From: Cadophora sp. MPI-SDFR-AT-0126
Taxonomy: Eukaryota > Ascomycota > Leotiomycetes > Helotiales > Ploettnerulaceae
DNA length: 64,000 nt
Assembly: GCA_020747065.1 (NCBI GenBank)
Contig: JAGMVK010000001.1
Coordinates: forward strand, 3,472,001-3,536,000
Direction: 5' to 3'
The notes beneath the pieces are model-generated. The model did not search any database and was not told the origin of the DNA. It was given only the letters and a program-made list of their open reading frames with translations. Below are positions 46,114-56,560 of the stretch, in pieces. Numbering within the stretch: the first letter of the stretch is position 1; each line of letters begins with the position of its first letter. A program made the position numbers and the translations under genes.

Positions 46114-48528
46114 ATGTCCACCATTGCAGACCAGCACCAAGAAGTTTTTCTTCACAATAAACTTTTCATCGAGATCAACCATCAGGATTCCGGAATCCCC
46201 ATTCTGTTTATGACAAACGACGACAGGACCTCCGACTCAGCAGAAGGCACACCTATCAAGACAATGCCATCGGCAACCGTAACGACTACCAACCACACAA
46301 TGCCGAATGGAAATGGCCCAGGCAAAAAGAATATCAACATCACTGATTCCCTACATGATCTCCAAAGCGATGAGCAGCGGAGAATCCTGGATACAGTTGC
46401 TCAAGTTCGGAAATGTGGTCTTGAAAGCATTCTGAACCTGCCACAACTTGTTGTCTGCGGTGACCAGTCAGCTGGAAAGAGTTCAGTTCTTGAAGCATTG
46501 ACGGAGATCCCCTTTCCCCGAAATGACAATCTCTGTACTCGATTCGCTACAGAGATCATCCTTCGTCGTGCCCCCAATGACTCTCTGACAATCAAAGTCA
46601 TACCTGACGACCAACGACCTGGAAACGAGCAGGCGAAAATCAGAGCATTCGAGGAGTCTATCACGGACTTCGAAGATCTTCCAAAGATCATGAAACTGGC
46701 TATGGAGGTCATGGGAATGAACGAAGACAATGAATCCTCGTCAAATGCAGCAGCATTTGCCAAAGATGTCTTGAGCATCGAAATCGAAGGACCGTCTCGT
46801 CCGCAGCTCACCCTTGTTGACATTCCTGGGCTGATCGCAAATGCAACGAAGGGTGTCACTGATGCCGATGTGAAGATGGTTGCCGAGATCACTGAGCATT
46901 ACATCTCGCAGCCGCGAACAATCTGCTTGGCTGTCATATCTGCTACAAACGACCACGCAAATCAACCGATCCTCACCAAAGTCAGAAAGCACGATCCTCA
47001 TGGCGACCGCACCCTAGGCATTGTTACAAAGCCCGATCGCCTTTCGTCTGGTTCCGGTAGTGAAAAAGCCTTTATCTCATTGGCACAGAATGAAGATGTA
47101 TTTTTCCGCCTTGGATGGCATGTCTTGAAGAATCGCAGCTTCGAAGAGGGGAATTGTTCGTTGATGGAGCGCAACATTGCCGAGGATAGCTTCTTCCGCA
47201 CCTCGAACTTCAAAGTGCTGCCCAAAGAAACTGTTGGCATCAATTCTCTGAGGACTCGACTGAGCAGACTTCTATTCGGACATGTGAAGCAAGAGCTGCC
47301 GAAGCTACGCCAGGACCTGGAGGATGCGCTTGCCAACACGAAGGCTCAGATCTCCATCCTTGGGGATCGACGATCCACCCCAGAAGAGTGCAAGGCTTAT
47401 CTCTCTCAGCTCAGCTTGGAGATCTATGAGATTACCAAGGCTGCAGTCGATGGTCATTATGAGGGGGAGTATTTCCATAAATCAATCTGCCCGAGCACCT
47501 TCGAGGAAGAAAATGGTGCGATCTCGGTCAGCCGTATCCGAGCCATTGTACAGAAGATGAACACAGAGTTCGCGGAACTGTTTCGCAAGATGGCCCACAA
47601 GTACCATATTGAAGTCAGTGAAGATGACGAGGATGGGCTATATCCATTTGATCCACATTGGGATGATGATTTTTCCAACGAGTTTGGACTACAGATCACC
47701 ACCCCACATCAGATCACGAAGGCCGAGGCTCTTCGATGGGTCCAGCGAGCTCTAGCGAATACTCGTGGTCGTGAACTGGTTGGCAACTACAATCCACTTC
47801 TCGTGGGAGTCTTGTTTTGGGAACAGGCATCAAAGTGGAAGCGAGCAGCTTCAGATCACATTGAAAATGTCGCGCTACAGTGCGAGAACTTCCTGAAGAT
47901 ATTACTTCGCGACAAGTGCCCAAAAGAGGTCGAAATGAGATTGTGGGACACCGCCATCCACGATGCTTTGAAGGAGCGCACCAACCAAGCCCATGCCGAG
48001 TTGGACAGGATTATCGAAGATGCCAATGGCTACCCCATCAACTACAACCACTACTACACTGAGACAATCAAAAAGCGACGTACCAACCGACAGCGTACTG
48101 CCCTCGAGAAGACCGCCAAGAAAGCAACCAGAACCAGGCGAGAGAGCGACGCGGAGGGCACGGAGTTCATCACCACAACCGTTGATGTCGAGCAAATCGT
48201 CAACGAGATGACAAACAGCAACGATCAAAGCATGGAGAGTTTCGGATCCGAGGAAGCTCTCGACTGTCTCCTCGCCATCTACAAAGTCTCTCAGAAGACC
48301 TTCATCGCTAACATCACCACCCAGGTCATCGAGCGTCACATCGTTCGAGGTCTGGAGAAGATCTTCTCGCCGGTTGCTGTCAATGCCATGTCAGATGCCG
48401 AGGTTGAGGCCATCGCCTCCGAACCAACATCTGCGAAGCGCCAGCGTGACTTCCTGGAGGATCGCGTCAAGAAGCTGCAGGATGGCCACAACATTTTCAA
48501 GGGTGTTATGGGGTCGGCTAGGCAGTGA
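46114..48528 (+). CDS. Dynamin-superfamily GTPase (Mx/Vps1-like)
   Basis: Large GTPase expected to oligomerise on membranes and remodel them. 804 aa, intronless. G1 is GDQSAGKSS (~residue 116). G2 is a Thr within NLCTRFATEI. G3 is DIPG (usually DLPG) around residue 237. G4 is TKPD around 306. The stalk (middle) domain follows, with a charged segment KKRRTNRQR near 660. The C-terminal GED-like helix runs ALDCLLAIYKVSQKTFI...ERHIVRGLEKIF. No PH or proline-rich domain, so it is closer to the Mx/Vps1 branch than to classical dynamin. An alternative start at the ATG at about 46210 would remove a weakly conserved leader. Fungal genomes often carry many such paralogues beside the core Vps1; which one this is cannot be settled here. 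Confidence 0.92.
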   Translation: MSTIADQHQEVFLHNKLFIEINHQDSGIPILFMTNDDRTSDSAEGTPIKTMPSATVTTTNHTMPNGNGPGKKNINITDSLHDLQSDEQRRILDTVAQVRKCGLESILNLPQLVVCGDQSAGKSSVLEALTEIPFPRNDNLCTRFATEIILRRAPNDSLTIKVIPDDQRPGNEQAKIRAFEESITDFEDLPKIMKLAMEVMGMNEDNESSSNAAAFAKDVLSIEIEGPSRPQLTLVDIPGLIANATKGVTDADVKMVAEITEHYISQPRTICLAVISATNDHANQPILTKVRKHDPHGDRTLGIVTKPDRLSSGSGSEKAFISLAQNEDVFFRLGWHVLKNRSFEEGNCSLMERNIAEDSFFRTSNFKVLPKETVGINSLRTRLSRLLFGHVKQELPKLRQDLEDALANTKAQISILGDRRSTPEECKAYLSQLSLEIYEITKAAVDGHYEGEYFHKSICPSTFEEENGAISVSRIRAIVQKMNTEFAELFRKMAHKYHIEVSEDDEDGLYPFDPHWDDDFSNEFGLQITTPHQITKAEALRWVQRALANTRGRELVGNYNPLLVGVLFWEQASKWKRAASDHIENVALQCENFLKILLRDKCPKEVEMRLWDTAIHDALKERTNQAHAELDRIIEDANGYPINYNHYYTETIKKRRTNRQRTALEKTAKKATRTRRESDAEGTEFITTTVDVEQIVNEMTNSNDQSMESFGSEEALDCLLAIYKVSQKTFIANITTQVIERHIVRGLEKIFSPVAVNAMSDAEVEAIASEPTSAKRQRDFLEDRVKKLQDGHNIFKGVMGSARQ

Positions 48529-49118
48529 GTGTCTAGATTGATGAGATCTTGTTTTGAGGAGTTGAATGGTTTCCATTTTTTTTGTTTGTGGACACAGTAA
48601 TATAGAGAGTTTCAGGAAGCGTCATAGTCAGAGGTCAGGAGTTCAAAAACACGCCGTTTAGCTTGTTAACTCCTCGCCTTGCATTTTACTATCTCTTCAG
48701 GAAATACTACAATCATTTAGATCCCAAGCAGCAGCATTGAAGCCTCTCATCGTCGGTAACTCCTCAAGTGAACGCCAAGGATTGTCAGGATCGGCTGGAC
48801 TTTCAAAAACACAAGATCAGATATCTCATAGGCTATGACTTCTTTCTAGAACTTCTGCAACAATTTTTGTTGCCGTTTCTTCAATATTTACTTTCCTATC
48901 CTTGATTCGGACCAGTCGCGTTCGTTTTTGTTTCCTCCCGGTAAACAATTTGTCGAGTCTAGGCAGATGCTTCTTGGCGTCCCTGTCCCTTTGGAAGCGA
49001 GCGGCGCAGACATTCGTAAAAGCAGACGACCCTGAATTCGAGTTCATATCCTGCATCAACCCCTTCCTTCTGCTTTTCAGTCTCTCTGCCCACATACCCA
49101 GCACAATCATCATCTACA
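48529..49118. other. Intergenic region and leader of H3-tail/F-box gene
   Basis: No gene seen. The last 100 bases are CT-rich and end in CATCTACA before the ATG, a normal fungal 5' leader. Confidence 0.5.
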
Positions 49119-50282
49119 ATGGCCCGAACAAAACAAACAGCTCGCAAATCAACGAGCGGCGCGGCACCGCGAAGACAACTCGCTGGCCTTCATCATCGAT
49201 CATATCATTCTCTCAAGTACAGTCAACTCCCATCACATCGCCACACATTAACATCCCACCCAATCAATTCCAGTACATCTAAAGCTTCAAAAGCCCAGGA
49301 CAAGGTGTTATCCACTCCGGACCTTCTCATCATCATTCTATCCCAGCTTCCTCATTCATCCTTGCTCAAAGCCAAGCTGGTGAACAAAACTTGGGCGAGT
49401 CTCTTTGGGAACGTGGAGATTCAAGCTGCTTTATTTGTAAATCCTAGGCCAAAAGAGTCGGCGATGTATACGGAGATGTACTCGGATTTATTGACGGATA
49501 GATGGGCGGATTTTTGGTCGGTTAGTGGGGTGCATGAGGACGAAGAGGATTCGGATGGAGAGGAGTCAGAAAAAGAACAATCCGAAGCAGGAAAACCGGA
49601 CAGAGTGGAGTCAGACGGGGAGGGATTGAGCGAGGCTGTGGTACCAAAAGGATCTATTGGGAAGAGACACCATCCCAAAGAACATGTCAAGACAGATGGC
49701 CGAGGGAGAATAACTCTCGAACTCCGACTATCACGACACAGTGACAGCACCGACACGCCTCACCCATGGCAGTGGCGACAACTTCTCTTCTGTCAACCAC
49801 CCGTCGAAATCCTTGAGATTGTCCAACAAATTAACAGACGCTCAGGCCCAACATTGGAATTCCGCACTACCATCCATCGCCCCGGCGGTCTACGAATGGG
49901 ATTCCTCTACGATTCTGTCAGGTACTGGCATGAAGTCGAGCGAAGCTCTGTGGAATTGCTCTGGGATCGGAAGACTGGAGATTTGGTCGATGAATGGAAC
50001 TATTACATTGACGGTGACAGTTTCAAGACGGAGGAAGACAAACCTTGCGTCACGATCTGGGGAAAGACGAGTGTCGGATGTGGACAGTATGGGGGGCTTA
50101 CATATGAGAGCTATGGACCTCCTCGTGAGGGGCAAGCGAGAAAGGCGAGAACGAGGTATATAAAGAGTGGTGATGAGCAGGTAGCGTTTCAAATGTCGGA
50201 GCCTAGAGCTATAAGTTATGATTTGAGCTTTCTGTCGGATCCTCGGGAGGAGGAAGAAGGGGACGAAGAAGAGGAGGATTAA
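49119..50282 (+). CDS. F-box protein with histone H3 tail-like N-terminus
   Basis: Predicted SCF ubiquitin-ligase substrate receptor. 387 aa if read through. Residues 1-22 are a near copy of the histone H3 tail: ARTKQTARKST, then SGAAPRRQLA, matching H3 at 18 of 21 positions. K4, K9, S10 and the R2/R8/R17 arginines are kept; G12 is Ser, K14 is Ala and K18 is Arg, so the main acetylation sites here are lost while the methylatable ones remain. An F-box follows at about 63-105 (LSTPDLLIIILSQLP, LLKAKLVNKTWASLF). After an acidic linker comes a C-terminal domain of unknown type and a second acidic tail. A possible 57-nt in-frame intron (donor after HSL, 49217-49273) would shorten the linker but keep both tail and F-box. 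Without the tail the protein looks like an ordinary fungal F-box paralogue. Confidence 0.85.
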   Translation: MARTKQTARKSTSGAAPRRQLAGLHHRSYHSLKYSQLPSHRHTLTSHPINSSTSKASKAQDKVLSTPDLLIIILSQLPHSSLLKAKLVNKTWASLFGNVEIQAALFVNPRPKESAMYTEMYSDLLTDRWADFWSVSGVHEDEEDSDGEESEKEQSEAGKPDRVESDGEGLSEAVVPKGSIGKRHHPKEHVKTDGRGRITLELRLSRHSDSTDTPHPWQWRQLLFCQPPVEILEIVQQINRRSGPTLEFRTTIHRPGGLRMGFLYDSVRYWHEVERSSVELLWDRKTGDLVDEWNYYIDGDSFKTEEDKPCVTIWGKTSVGCGQYGGLTYESYGPPREGQARKARTRYIKSGDEQVAFQMSEPRAISYDLSFLSDPREEEEGDEEEED

Positions 50283-50607
50283 TAGATAGGTCTTGTTGAG
50301 TCAAATTTATGTTCAATCTAATTCAGCACTGGCCGTCTTTTGAATAGACTAGAAGACAGGTATGATTTTATGCAAAGGTTTATCGTGTTGATTTGGTAGA
50401 GACTGCCTTGTAACTAATTCCGAATCGGAGCTGGCTAGGACACTACATTGGATGCATGTTGCCGACTTTCTCCCTCCTGTATTTGTTCATTCATAACATG
50501 ATAAATCGAACATCCAGTAATTGCAAGTTACTATTCGTACATTCATTTCAAATAGAAAACCCTCGATGGCATGTAATTCCTGCTTCTCACCATCTCCTGT
50601 CAATCAT

Positions 50608-50631
50608 TGCGGGGTATCCAAAAGTGGGGTA
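50608..50631. promoter_or_regulatory. TGCGGGGTA and GTGGGGTA boxes upstream of carboxypeptidase
   Basis: Two direct SYGGGGTA boxes (50608-50616, 50624-50631) lie about 270-290 bp before the S10 peptidase start, with a CCCCAT on the opposite orientation shortly after. They match the CreA/Mig1 core; binding is inferred. The rest of 50283-50899 has no gene. Confidence 0.4.
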
Positions 50632-50899
50632 AAACCTCTTCAGCTTTCCCCATACGGTATTGATCTACCCACAATTTGACCGTCTCTCCTGCATGCTTAC
50701 AGTATACCGAGTAGCCGCATGGTTGCTCTCTTATTCAATCGTGCCCTAAAGATAAGAAGCGTAAGCCACCTTCCACAAGCGGGCTAGCCTGGAACAATCG
50801 TCCAGGCACCTAGAGAACGTCGAATTTTAATAAAGCTTGAAGCAACGTCGAGAAGGAGTTTCTTTGATATATCTCTTGTTCTGGAGTATTGTCAACGAT

Positions 50900-53099
50900 A
50901 TGCTGTTTCTAATTGTAGCACTGTTGGCTGCGCCGACTGTTCTGGCGAACTTTCCACCGCCGCTTGAGGGGGTGAAGACGTTGAAATCGAAGTACCACGA
51001 AGGCGTGACGATTTCATATAAAAAGGTGTGAGATCGCTTCAATTGCTTGACAGCGATATGAACTGATACCTATCTAGCCGGGTTTGTGTGAGACGACACC
51101 GGGTGTCAAAAGCTACAGCGGCTATGTCCACCTTCCTCCCGGCCTGTTGTCCGACATCAACGGAGAATCTCAAGATTATCCGATCAATACGTCAGTCTCC
51201 TCTATTCAGCTCCCAAAGTCGCAAATCTGATTCTAGACTTTAGATTCTTCTGGTTCTTCGAGTCCAGAAAAGATCCTCACAACGCCCCACTCTCCATCTG
51301 GCTCAATGGTGGGCCAGGCGGCTCATCCCTCATGGGCCTCCTCCAAGAGAACGGCCCCTGCTTCATCGGTCCAGACTCCAATTCCACGATCCTGAATCCC
51401 TGGTCCTGGAACAACGAAGTCAACATGCTATATCTCGACCAACCAGCTCAAGTCGGATTTTCCTACGACATCCTCACGAACGTGACTGTCAACTTCGCCG
51501 CAGAAGAAGACGACAAGATAATTCAAGCCGTCAACTTCACCGACGGCGAGATCCCTAAACAGAACCACACTTTTTTTACGGGTACTATGGGCAGCCAGTC
51601 GCTTACCACAACCGCGAACTCCACGACGCATGCGGCTCATGCGCTCTGGCATTTCGCGCAGACCTGGTTTTCGGAATTCCCTGCTTACAAACCACATGAC
51701 GATAGGATCAGTTTGTGGACGGAGAGCTATGGTGGGCACTACGGACCGGGGTTCTTCAAGTTTTTCCAGGAGCAGAATGAGAAGATTACCAATGGGACGA
51801 TCAAGGAGAAGGGGACTCATTATTTGCATCTGGATACCTTGGGAATTATAAATGGGTTGCTGGATATGGTTGAGCAATTGCCTGCGTATCTTGAAATGGC
51901 TTATAATAACGTTTGTTTACCAGAAGGTTTTAGGATTGCGTGTGCTGACTTGAGGTAGACCTACGGTATTGAACTGGTCAACAAGACGACGCATGACGAG
52001 GGGATGGATGCTTGGTTCAAGCCTGGGGGATGCAAGGAAAGGTGGGTGAGGTGTCAGAAGATAGCTGATGAAGATGACCCAGACTGGAGGGGTAATGTGC
52101 CTTCGGTAGTGGAGTGCTTCGATGAGGCGGCAAAGGACTGCAGCTCAATCATGAATGCTGCGACAAATATCACTGTAAGTAAAGCCACATCGCCGTCATC
52201 GTAGAAGTGCTGAATCCGTCACAGTGGGGCTGGTATGATATTGCCCATCCTCACGCAGATCCTACCCCAGAACCATGTAAGTCTGATGCTAATTAACAAC
52301 TGTTCGTCTACTGACGATAATTCAAGACATGCTCGGCTACCTCACCCAATCCTGGGTCCTCGAGGCCCTTGGCGTCCCAGTCAACTTCTCCTCCAGCTCC
52401 CCAGCAGTCTACTTCGCCTTCGCCGGAACCCACGACATCGAGCGCCGGGGCTCTATGGAAGCAGTTTCCTACCTCCTAGATAGCGGAGTAAAAGTCCACA
52501 TGGTGTACGGCGACCGTGATTACGCGTGCAATTGGCTCGGCGGCGAGACCGCTTCGCTGGCTATCCAGTACTCTGGAACCGAGGAGTTCAAGAATGCAGG
52601 GTATGCGCCGATTCTGGGCTCTGAGGGAGTTGGTGGGTTTGTTAGGCAGTTTGGGAATTTCTCGTTTTCGAGAGTCTTTCAGGCGGGTCATGAAGGTATG
52701 TGCCGACTTCATTTTCAATTACATTAAACTTCATATCACGGACTTACTGACGAATTCCTAGTGCCGTGGTACCAACCTGAAGTGTCGTACAACATCTTCA
52801 TGCGCGCCATGTTCAACAAGGACATCGCTACTGGTCTGCTGCCCGTCTCGGACGACTTGACAACCCTCGGCCCTTCGTCGACTTTCCACATCAAGAACGC
52901 AGTCCCCTCTGCTCCAGAGCCAAAGTGCTATATCTTGAATCCGGAGACTTGTACCCCTGAGCAGTATGCTGGAGTCAAGGATGGGTCGGCTATCGTGAGG
53001 GACTTTTTTGTTGTGGGCAGTGTGAGACATGAAGATGTTGAAGTGGGAGGGGAGAGTGGACAGAGTGTTCTGGAGGATATTGGACAGTCGGAACTTTAG
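50900..53099 (+). CDS. Secreted serine carboxypeptidase (family S10)
   Basis: Removes C-terminal residues from peptides at acid pH; secreted or vacuolar. Seven exons (50900-51025, 51078-51190, 51244-51910, 51959-52174, 52225-52276, 52327-52695, 52762-53099) give 626 aa. A signal peptide ([16 protein letters not shown]) is followed by the S10 fold: [33 protein letters not shown]. The nucleophile Ser is in [10 protein letters not shown] (~241; the usual Gly before Glu is Thr), the Asp in [10 protein letters not shown] (~456) and the His in QAGHEVPWYQPE (~513). Several NxT/S sites suit a secreted glycoprotein. Every intron is placed by conserved sequence across the junction. All catalytic residues are present, so it should be active. 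Confidence 0.94.
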
Positions 53100-53433
53100 A
53101 CTCGGTAAGAAATGGCTTACAGTGCCAGATCTAACTTGGGATTCGTAAAACCCTCAAGAGACTGTTTTGTTATCGTTTCAGCAACTTGACTGCTGCACAG
53201 CCACTGACGAGTGCGGAATGTGCTCAAGATCTCATAGAATGTGACGCTCAAACCCTTCAATAGGAGGTGAATTTAAATCACGTGAGGAAAAGCCTGCTTT
53301 AGTCTCGGGCTACTAAGCGAAGCTTGGCATTGGATTGTTGATAGCCTGCCTCCCGGTCGCGATCTTGATTCTTCTTTCTTCTTTCTTCTCCTTCTTCTTC
53401 ATCATCAAAAATTCGAGATTCTGCTGCCACAAC

Positions 53434-55038
53434 ATGGCAAGTCGGAATCCTGCGCAAAATGCGCAAAATGGCCCTCCTGTTGCTCCTCCTGCTCCTCCCG
53501 CTGCTCCTGCTGCACCAAACACGCCAGTGTACAAAAGCATCGTGGGTGGGTGGCTGAACTGCCTCGATCGACACCCGTGGAACCGCAACAAGAACGGTGG
53601 AGTTGTGACAGCTGCATACATCTATGAACAGTTGCTTCGTTACCAGCGACTCTTGAACGATCCGGTTGAAAACGATCCATACCGCGAGGCACCACTTCCT
53701 GTAAAAGACTACCGTGTCGAGCGCTACGCTTGGTTCACGATTTGTAAGTTCACCTTCTTCAAGTCGAAGTTCCAACTACTAACGCACATTGCAGACGGTA
53801 GAAACCATACTGGTGACTTGAAATTCTCCGGTGTTGATCCAGAGCCAGAGTGCTTACGAGTATGTTAATTGGTCTTGGTTTGGGTTTGGGAGAATGATCT
53901 AATTTGTTTATAGTTAGGTCTATGGAATCCACCACAGCGACTCCTAGAACACCGTGCACGCCATCCGGCAACTCCCCAGCTGCAATACCAACTGCAACAA
54001 CAATTGCAACAACCAGTGCAACAACAAATGCAGGCCCCAGTGCAAAATCCATGGCAAGTTCCGGTGCAACAACCGGTGCAACAACCGATGCAACAACCAA
54101 TGCAACAACCAGCTGCTCCCGATCCTGCGCCCATGTCCGCGACCCGCCGCGACATCATCATGGCAAAGGGTCAAGACTACGTGCCAATGTGGGGCTGGAC
54201 TGGTACCGGTGACATTCCAAAGTACAGTTGCTTCATCCAGGCTGAACAATCCTACAATGCACTTGTGGGCCAGGGAGGTGACCAACCCAGTTTGAAAGCC
54301 ATCCAGCGACAATATCCCGATGTCAAGATCATGTACCAAAAGCTGAGCAATCGGTCACTGATCGTGTGGCAAGAGTGCTGGACCGATGCAAAGGGGCTCA
54401 GCATCAACAATGACGAGAACCAGTGGCGCATATTCTGCCAGTGCTTTGCCTTCCTGTTCGCTTGGACTCGGCAAACCGGTGTAGCCATGGATATCGTTGA
54501 ATTCCATGCACAATACAGAGCAACCGCCAATCTTGCTGCAACCCAACCACAGTTGACTCGCCCTGGGCCTCCTGTTCCACGCACCATTGCACCCCCTCGC
54601 CGGCGACCAACTACAACCAGAGGTGGACGAGGTGGACGAGGTGGACGAGGTGGAACCGTTGCTGGCCGTGTCGATCGCACTGCTGGTCCTGCGAATCTCA
54701 TGACTCCAGCTGTTCCGGCATATGTCGCGCAGGCGGCAAACATTGTCAATGGAACCCGTGAAGATGCTGCTGCGGCTGATGCCAACCTCGATGCTGTCGC
54801 TCGTGCTTTGGAGGATGGGGTAAGTTTTGGTCCTACAATACATTACCATGTCCCGTACTGACTTACATTTCAGCGCCTGTTGGAAATTCCCGAGGACCAA
54901 CTCGTCCAGCGATACCGTGAAGCCGCTGCTCGAAGAGCACATTTGACCCGTGGTGGTGGTGGTGGTGGTTCTGGTGGTGGTTCTGGTTCTGGTGCTGGTC
55001 CTGCCGGTACTGGTACTGGTGGCCCAGCTACATCGTGA
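53434..55038 (+). CDS. Low-complexity protein with PVQQ repeats and RGG box
   Basis: No family recognised. Four exons (53434-53743, 53795-53859, 53914-54819, 54874-55038) give 481 aa. Layout: a Pro/Ala-rich N-terminus; a short domain with GGWLNCLDRHPWNRNKNGG; a Gln-rich tract of about 40 residues built from PVQQ/PMQQ units; a folded-looking domain of about 130 residues with aromatic and Cys residues (YVPMWGWTG, WQECWTDAKG, FCQCFAFLFAWTRQ); an RGG box (RGGRGGRGGRGG); and a Gly/Ser-rich C-terminal tail. RGG boxes usually bind RNA and Gln-rich tracts favour condensates, so a role in RNA granules is a fair guess. The 3' region carries an odd TGTTGAG repeat (55074-55288). The four junctions keep one frame; the domain itself might be lineage-specific. 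Confidence 0.75.
54004..54111 (+). repeat. In-frame CAACAA-rich coding repeat (PVQQ/PMQQ)
   Basis: Imperfect units of about 12 nt, typified by CCGGTGCAACAA, encode the Gln-rich tract. The last four units are almost identical, indicating recent slippage. Confidence 0.85.
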
Positions 55039-55073
55039 GCTGTCCTTTTTTTTTCCCCCTTGCGTACGCAGTC

Positions 55074-55288
55074 CTCTGTTGAGTCTGCCATGGCACTCTG
55101 TTGAGTCTATTTTCCTTCGTCTCTGTTGAGATAGATACGGTTGTCAGTTGACACTGTGGAAATTCTCTGTTGAGAATAGAGCTCTGTTGAGTCTTCCTAG
55201 CTCCTAGTTGAGTCTATTTTCCTTCGATACGGTCGTCAGTTGACACTGTGGGAACTCTCTGTTGAGAATAGAGCTCTGTTGAGTCTAT
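55074..55288 (+). repeat. TGTTGAG repeats and ~85-100-bp imperfect tandem duplication
   Basis: Just after the low-complexity gene, TGTTGAG occurs seven times and AGTTGAG once. A longer unit occurs twice (about 55098-55193 and 55204-55287); it carries TTTTCCTTCG, then CAGTTGACACTGTGG, then CTCTGTTGAGAATAGAGC. The second copy lacks about 15 nt. It probably lies in the 3' UTR. Confidence 0.8.
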
Positions 55289-56358
55289 CAAGTGGATAGA
55301 TTCCTGCTGGAATTTGCCATGCGAACCTAGCTATAGCATGAATGAAAAACGATGAAAAAACAAAGGTTCTGTGCTCAAGTTGACGTGATTAATTGTGATA
55401 TGGCTATTTCTTGTAATGCTAAGTATGCTCTGGTCGAGTTATCTTGGTCCTTTACTCGTAGAGACAACCTCTCGAGCTAGTGTATTTACCTACTAAAGAT
55501 ACATCCGACCTGTGGAACACATAAATGCTGCTTCCAACGACTTGAAACCAGAGCCTCTCTTCGGATATACTTCCTATTCACTGTACACTGATACATGCCT
55601 TGCTTTGAATTCCAGGTCTACTTGAAAAGCTAACGAACTCACATTTCTTTTCAGTCATGATAACTTGAGTAAGAAAACGATATCATGAATCTTGCTAGGG
55701 CCGACCTGCATCTACCCTCAAAAGTCGCCTTCGTCCCAACCTTCCAATCCGAGATATCATCCCTTCATGCAGCTCAAACATTCACCAACCGTCGGTTCAA
55801 AGTCAAGGATTTGTGCAGCCACCTATTCCACAAGGTCCTGGAAGCGTACCATCTCGATCTCTTCCCATTTGATGACCTGGGGTGCCGCGTCTTGGACACC
55901 AGACAACCGTCCACGTCCCGGTTACTCTTCCACAGAGTCCGCATGTCCAGGCGACTCGGAAGCAAATTTTGTTTTGGCTCCTGCTTATGGGACAACTGTT
56001 AAAGGGTGTGCTGTTTCTGATTCTGTTTGTGGGTTTGGAATAGATGTCTTGAAGTATTTTCTGTGATTTAGTAGGTTGCGGATCTGGTGGGTTGACGATA
56101 TGGATGTCCGATTTACTTGGTCAGTTTGGGGGTTTTGAAAGAGAAGAGAGGTGTATCTGGAAAGGGAAGGTCCCGGGCTTTATACTAATGATTGAGAGTT
56201 TTGAGATGTGGATAGTCAGGTTGTGATTCTGCGAAAGGGCATGGGAAGTGATTCTGTTGTCGGCACCTGGAATCATGTAGGTACACGATGAGCCTACTCA
56301 TTTTGTTGTAGAAGTAGGCAATGAGTAAAGGTAGCCAGATAATTGATTCAGCAGTCAC
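55289..56358. other. Intergenic, with a doubtful open frame
   Basis: An ATG-initiated plus-strand frame of 105 codons (55685-56002) and an overlapping one in another frame have no signal peptide, no motif and no convincing introns. They may be chance or the remains of a mobile-element gene. Nothing else is seen. Confidence 0.4.
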
Positions 56359-56560
56359 TGTATCCCTGAGTATGTGTAGGATCTCCATGCCTACCACTGA
56401 GTATGATTCAGATGCGTGGTGTGAAAGCATCTAGATATCTATACTACACCTGAATCCCTGTTATTTTGCTGACTGTCAACAATTGCGCAAATCGCAGGGG
56501 CTTAGGGTCTCTATAATATCCATCCTAAGAAGATAGGAGCAATAATTGCTCAGTTTCATG
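56359..56560. repeat. ~200-bp dispersed repeat, copy 1
   Basis: Collinear with 63792-63991 in the same orientation, differing mostly by transitions and a few small gaps. Both copies start TGTATC and share CAGTTTCATG at the end, so a TG...CA element of about 200 bp (like a solo LTR) is possible. A GAGCAA-TAA-TTGCTC stem is near the right end. Confidence 0.8.
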
